A DNA stretch of 64,000 nt from Microcebus murinus. Taxonomy: Eukaryota; Chordata; Mammalia; Primates; Cheirogaleidae. Location: positions 16,245,537 through 16,309,536 of the forward strand of contig NC_134107.1 in the NCBI RefSeq assembly GCF_040939455.1, in the 5' to 3' direction. The notes beneath the pieces are model-generated. The model made no database searches and was not told the DNA's origin. It saw nothing but the letters and a program-made list of their open reading frames with translations. The translations under genes were made by a program, and so were the position numbers. Shown piece by piece: positions 60,383 to 64,000 of the stretch; position 1 is the stretch's first letter; each line of letters starts with the position of its first letter.

Positions 60383-61574
60383 GTGAGTAAGGAGCTTCTT
60401 GACAGAGACACTCTGAGGGAATGAAGACTTGGCTGCCCTCTCCACGTGTGGTAGGGTATACTTCTAGCCAGATTGAGAATAGTACTGGAAGATTTTATTT
60501 TTACTTCTGTTCTCGGCCCAACCAAGGGGAAACTTGAGGAACTATGATTTTTTTTTTTTCAGGAACTTTGGGTTCACTGTTCGAAGTGGCAAAATAGGCA
60601 AGAGTTTGGTCTAACTACAGAGTAAACGCTTACCAAATACTTTGGGACTGAATTGTGATTGAAATTATCATTTCATTATGGCCATTTTTCTTCTTGGGAT
60701 CTCCAGTAGCTAGGCACCCACAGCTAGGTAACCACAGAGATTTGATTTGGAGAGAAAAAGAAAGAAAACGGCGGCAGGGCGGGGAGTGTTCAGAGGAAAA
60801 TGGAATAGAAGTACAAAAATGAGGGATCTGCAGAGGTTGGAGAAAGGCCAGAGTGGTTTCATTTGTTCCATGTGTTAGTATTAAATCAATAAGTCAGCAC
60901 TCTAATTCCAGTGATTTTGTTGCTAAGCTTTTTATTCAGAGGAATTGTGAAGGAACAGATTACTATGGCCTAAAAATATGATGCTTCCTTCCACGCTACA
61001 ACAATTAAAACTAGCAGTGGAACTATAAGCCACATTGCCCAGAGAATTTCCTCATTTCAAACCTTTAGAATAATGTAACGTTTGTCATTCTTGGGATTCA
61101 TGTCATAGGCTTTGCCAACTTTTGTTGCCAGCATCCTAAATAACAGTGAGTCACTAACCTTTACCCAAATTCCAAGCTGTATTAATTCCACAGTGTCCTG
61201 GGTTTGTGTATGTTTGGGTTAGGGGGTTTCAAAAGTGCAAACAACAACTACAACAAAGATATCTTGCACGTTGTCTTTTTTAAAAAATTGTTTGGGGTAT
61301 AATTTTAAAGCTGGAGAAATAGAGAAACGAAAAAGGGCAAATAACAGGAGGGAAGATATGTTAATGAAGAGAACATGGTGGTGTTTAATAAATATTGAAC
61401 TGTATTGGAGGTAAAGCCTATTTTGATACTAGGATAGACTCTATTTAGGACTTAGGGTAGAATCTAAATTCTACTCATCTGTATGTTGGGGGAATCTGAA
61501 GTTCTGCTAGGATTCTTTTTTTTTTTTTTGATACCTAATGGTTTCCATGCAGTTAATTTAAAAAGGAACTAATA

Positions 61575-61700
61575 CTTATTCAGTGACTCGGGCTAAAACT
61601 AGACATTTTTACATATGTATGTTAGTGCCTGCAGCAACCCTCTGAAATAGGTATTATTCACTTTTTTTTTCAGATGACAAAACTAAAGAAAACAAAATAA
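61575..61700 (-). repeat. MIR SINE fossil
   Basis: Minus-oriented MIR: AATACTTATTCAGTGACTCG, CAACCCTCTGAAATAGGTAT, CAGATGACAAAACTAAAG. Confidence 0.6.
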
Positions 61701-61931
61701 CTTGTTCAATATTACTTTCTGGAGCACCTCACACCAAAACTAATTAAGCTACAAGGTGTTTACTTATTTTAGAAGGAAATACTGGTTCAGATGTTCTAGC
61801 CAATAGAATCACCCAGATAAGAAAAAAGTGTATAGTTTTGCATTTCTTGAGCAGGATGGATGTTAGAGACATCTTGTCCAGAAATGTAGAAAGCTCCAAG
61901 CAGCCTGGAAACTAACTCAATAGGCTGTTGA

Positions 61932-62304
<373 letters not shown>

Positions 62305-63331
62305 AAGAGTTTTTTCAAATTGTCGTCAGTCCAGTAACTTGCCCTGAAAACTTTGGGTGGATCTTTTTTCTCACATGCAGAGAAATAGCATTGAGGACCA
62401 ATTATCTCAGGTAAGCAAATATTTCCTCTCCGCAGGAGAATAGCAACTTGTATCCACCCAGAAGTTTTACCTACACCCGCATTATATAGAGATGGTAGAT
62501 AAAGAAGAACCAGGAGCAAACTCTGGCTCAGAATGAGATCCTTACAACCCAAGGGACCTCGCTTTACTCCTTTCATGTTAGTGTTGATATTATTTGATTT
62601 CCACAGGTAAACAACTACAGAGAAGAGCTGTGGATATTTCAGTCTAGTACCCTACCTCGCCCCGACCCCCCAACCCCTGTAATCCCATATTTGTCATACC
62701 GAAATTAGTCATCTTCAAATTATAGAATCTGGCAAAAGGCATAACAACAGAGTGTTGGTGATATGCACACTCACAGGAAACAGGAAGAGAAAGGCCTGTG
62801 AACTCATGACCCAGAAAAGAGAGTTTTATTAACTTTGCTTAGCTGGTGCTTCTGAGAGTAACTCCCTGCTCTTAGTGGTCTGGTCTCCTCCCTCCCTTAT
62901 TCTTTGTTATAAAATGGCTTTTTATTTCAATTCAGTAGGATCTTGAACTACTGGTTGGAACACAGCTTAGAAAATAGAAAAGAAAGGGCCTCCATCTTCT
63001 TTGAGAGCTACAGAATATAATTTGGAATTCTGAGATTTGGCTAATAAAATTCTGAAACAAAAAGTTTTACTTCCTCTTTCTACCTTAGTTGTCTTTCCTT
63101 TACTTTGTTCTTCTTTGTAAAAAATCTTTTATTGGAGAGAATTTTAAAATATGCAAAAGTATAGGAAATAGTTTAATGATATGTGATAGACCATCAACTA
63201 GCTTGAACAATCATCACCTCTTGATCAATCTTGTTTCATATGTATGTCCACCCATTCCTTCTACCCCATACTATTTTAAACCAATTTCTACAAAATGAGG
63301 GTGATAATATCTGCCTCAAAACATTAGGGTG

Positions 63332-63646
<315 letters not shown>

Positions 63647-64000
63647 AAATTAGGATAATTACATGAAATGTGTAAACTGAGCAGAAAGGTACTAGTAATA
63701 CTTGTAAACTCCATTGATTTTCCCAAGAAAACTACAAGAGAAACAAACTATTCGAATTGTAACATCTTACTTGATTTTGTAATATTTAAGTTTCCTCCCC
63801 ATCCCCCATTTCTTTCAACAACGTAAAGACAGAGTACTTGTACTTTCTTTTGAGAATTTTATTATGTGCTTGGGATAATTCTTGAGTTTTAAGATAAAAC
63901 AAAATCATTAGGATTAAGAATAAGTGTTATTGTCCTGGTACATTTTGAAAAATGGTAATATATTCTCTCAGAATACATCAGTGGTAAAGGAAAAAAAAGA

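Overview
The window is 64 kb of primate nuclear DNA, almost certainly from a strepsirrhine and most likely a Malagasy lemur. Six dimeric Alu elements have the lemur-type layout: an AT-rich middle linker resembling GAAATTAATTGGCCAACTAA, and a right arm ending GTGAGCTAGGCTGACGCCACGGCACTCACTCTAGCC-like. The DNA is mostly AT-rich and intron-bearing, with one strong CpG island. No prokaryotic features (operons, CRISPR, IS elements) are present.

Layout. (1) 1-12.4 kb is intergenic. It holds a decayed MPEG1 (perforin-2)-like pseudogene at 1.73-3.58 kb (+), a cluster of MIR fossils, a (CA)22 microsatellite and a 272-bp piggyBac-type MITE at 6.49-6.76 kb. (2) 12.4-15.4 kb is CNTF on the minus strand. 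It has two coding exons and encodes an intact 199-residue protein. (3) 17.4-57.1 kb is ZFP91 on the minus strand. Eleven coding exons join in frame to a 576-residue C2H2 zinc-finger protein, followed by a probable 3.3-kb 3' UTR. The 22.6-kb second intron holds most of the repeats: an old L1 split by a MaLR retroelement, a Tigger DNA transposon, an L1 with a 5' inversion and several more L1 pieces. (4) 56.5-58.15 kb is the CpG-island promoter of ZFP91. (5) 58.15-64 kb leads into a gene on the plus strand. A short coding first exon at 60,370-60,382, followed by a consensus donor, fits the start of leupaxin (LPXN), which lies head-to-head with ZFP91 in human.

The gene order LPXN / ZFP91 / CNTF, with the last two in the same direction, is the conserved mammalian arrangement (human 11q12.1), here shown in inverted orientation. 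ZFP91 and CNTF are tandem with about 5.5 kb between their coding regions, the geometry behind the human ZFP91-CNTF readthrough transcript. ZFP91 is a nuclear zinc-finger E3 ligase linked to NIK and non-canonical NF-kB. CNTF is a leaderless neurocytokine. LPXN is a leukocyte adhesion adaptor.

I found no wholly new system. The most useful observations are a GC-AG intron and two micro-exons in ZFP91, one with a homopolymer-abutted donor; the functional base at the CNTF splice site mutated in the human null allele; CNTF residue 63; piggyBac- and hAT-type MITEs; an L1 with a precise twin-priming inversion; a MaLR element cleanly splitting an L1; and a PU.1-like site at the putative LPXN start.
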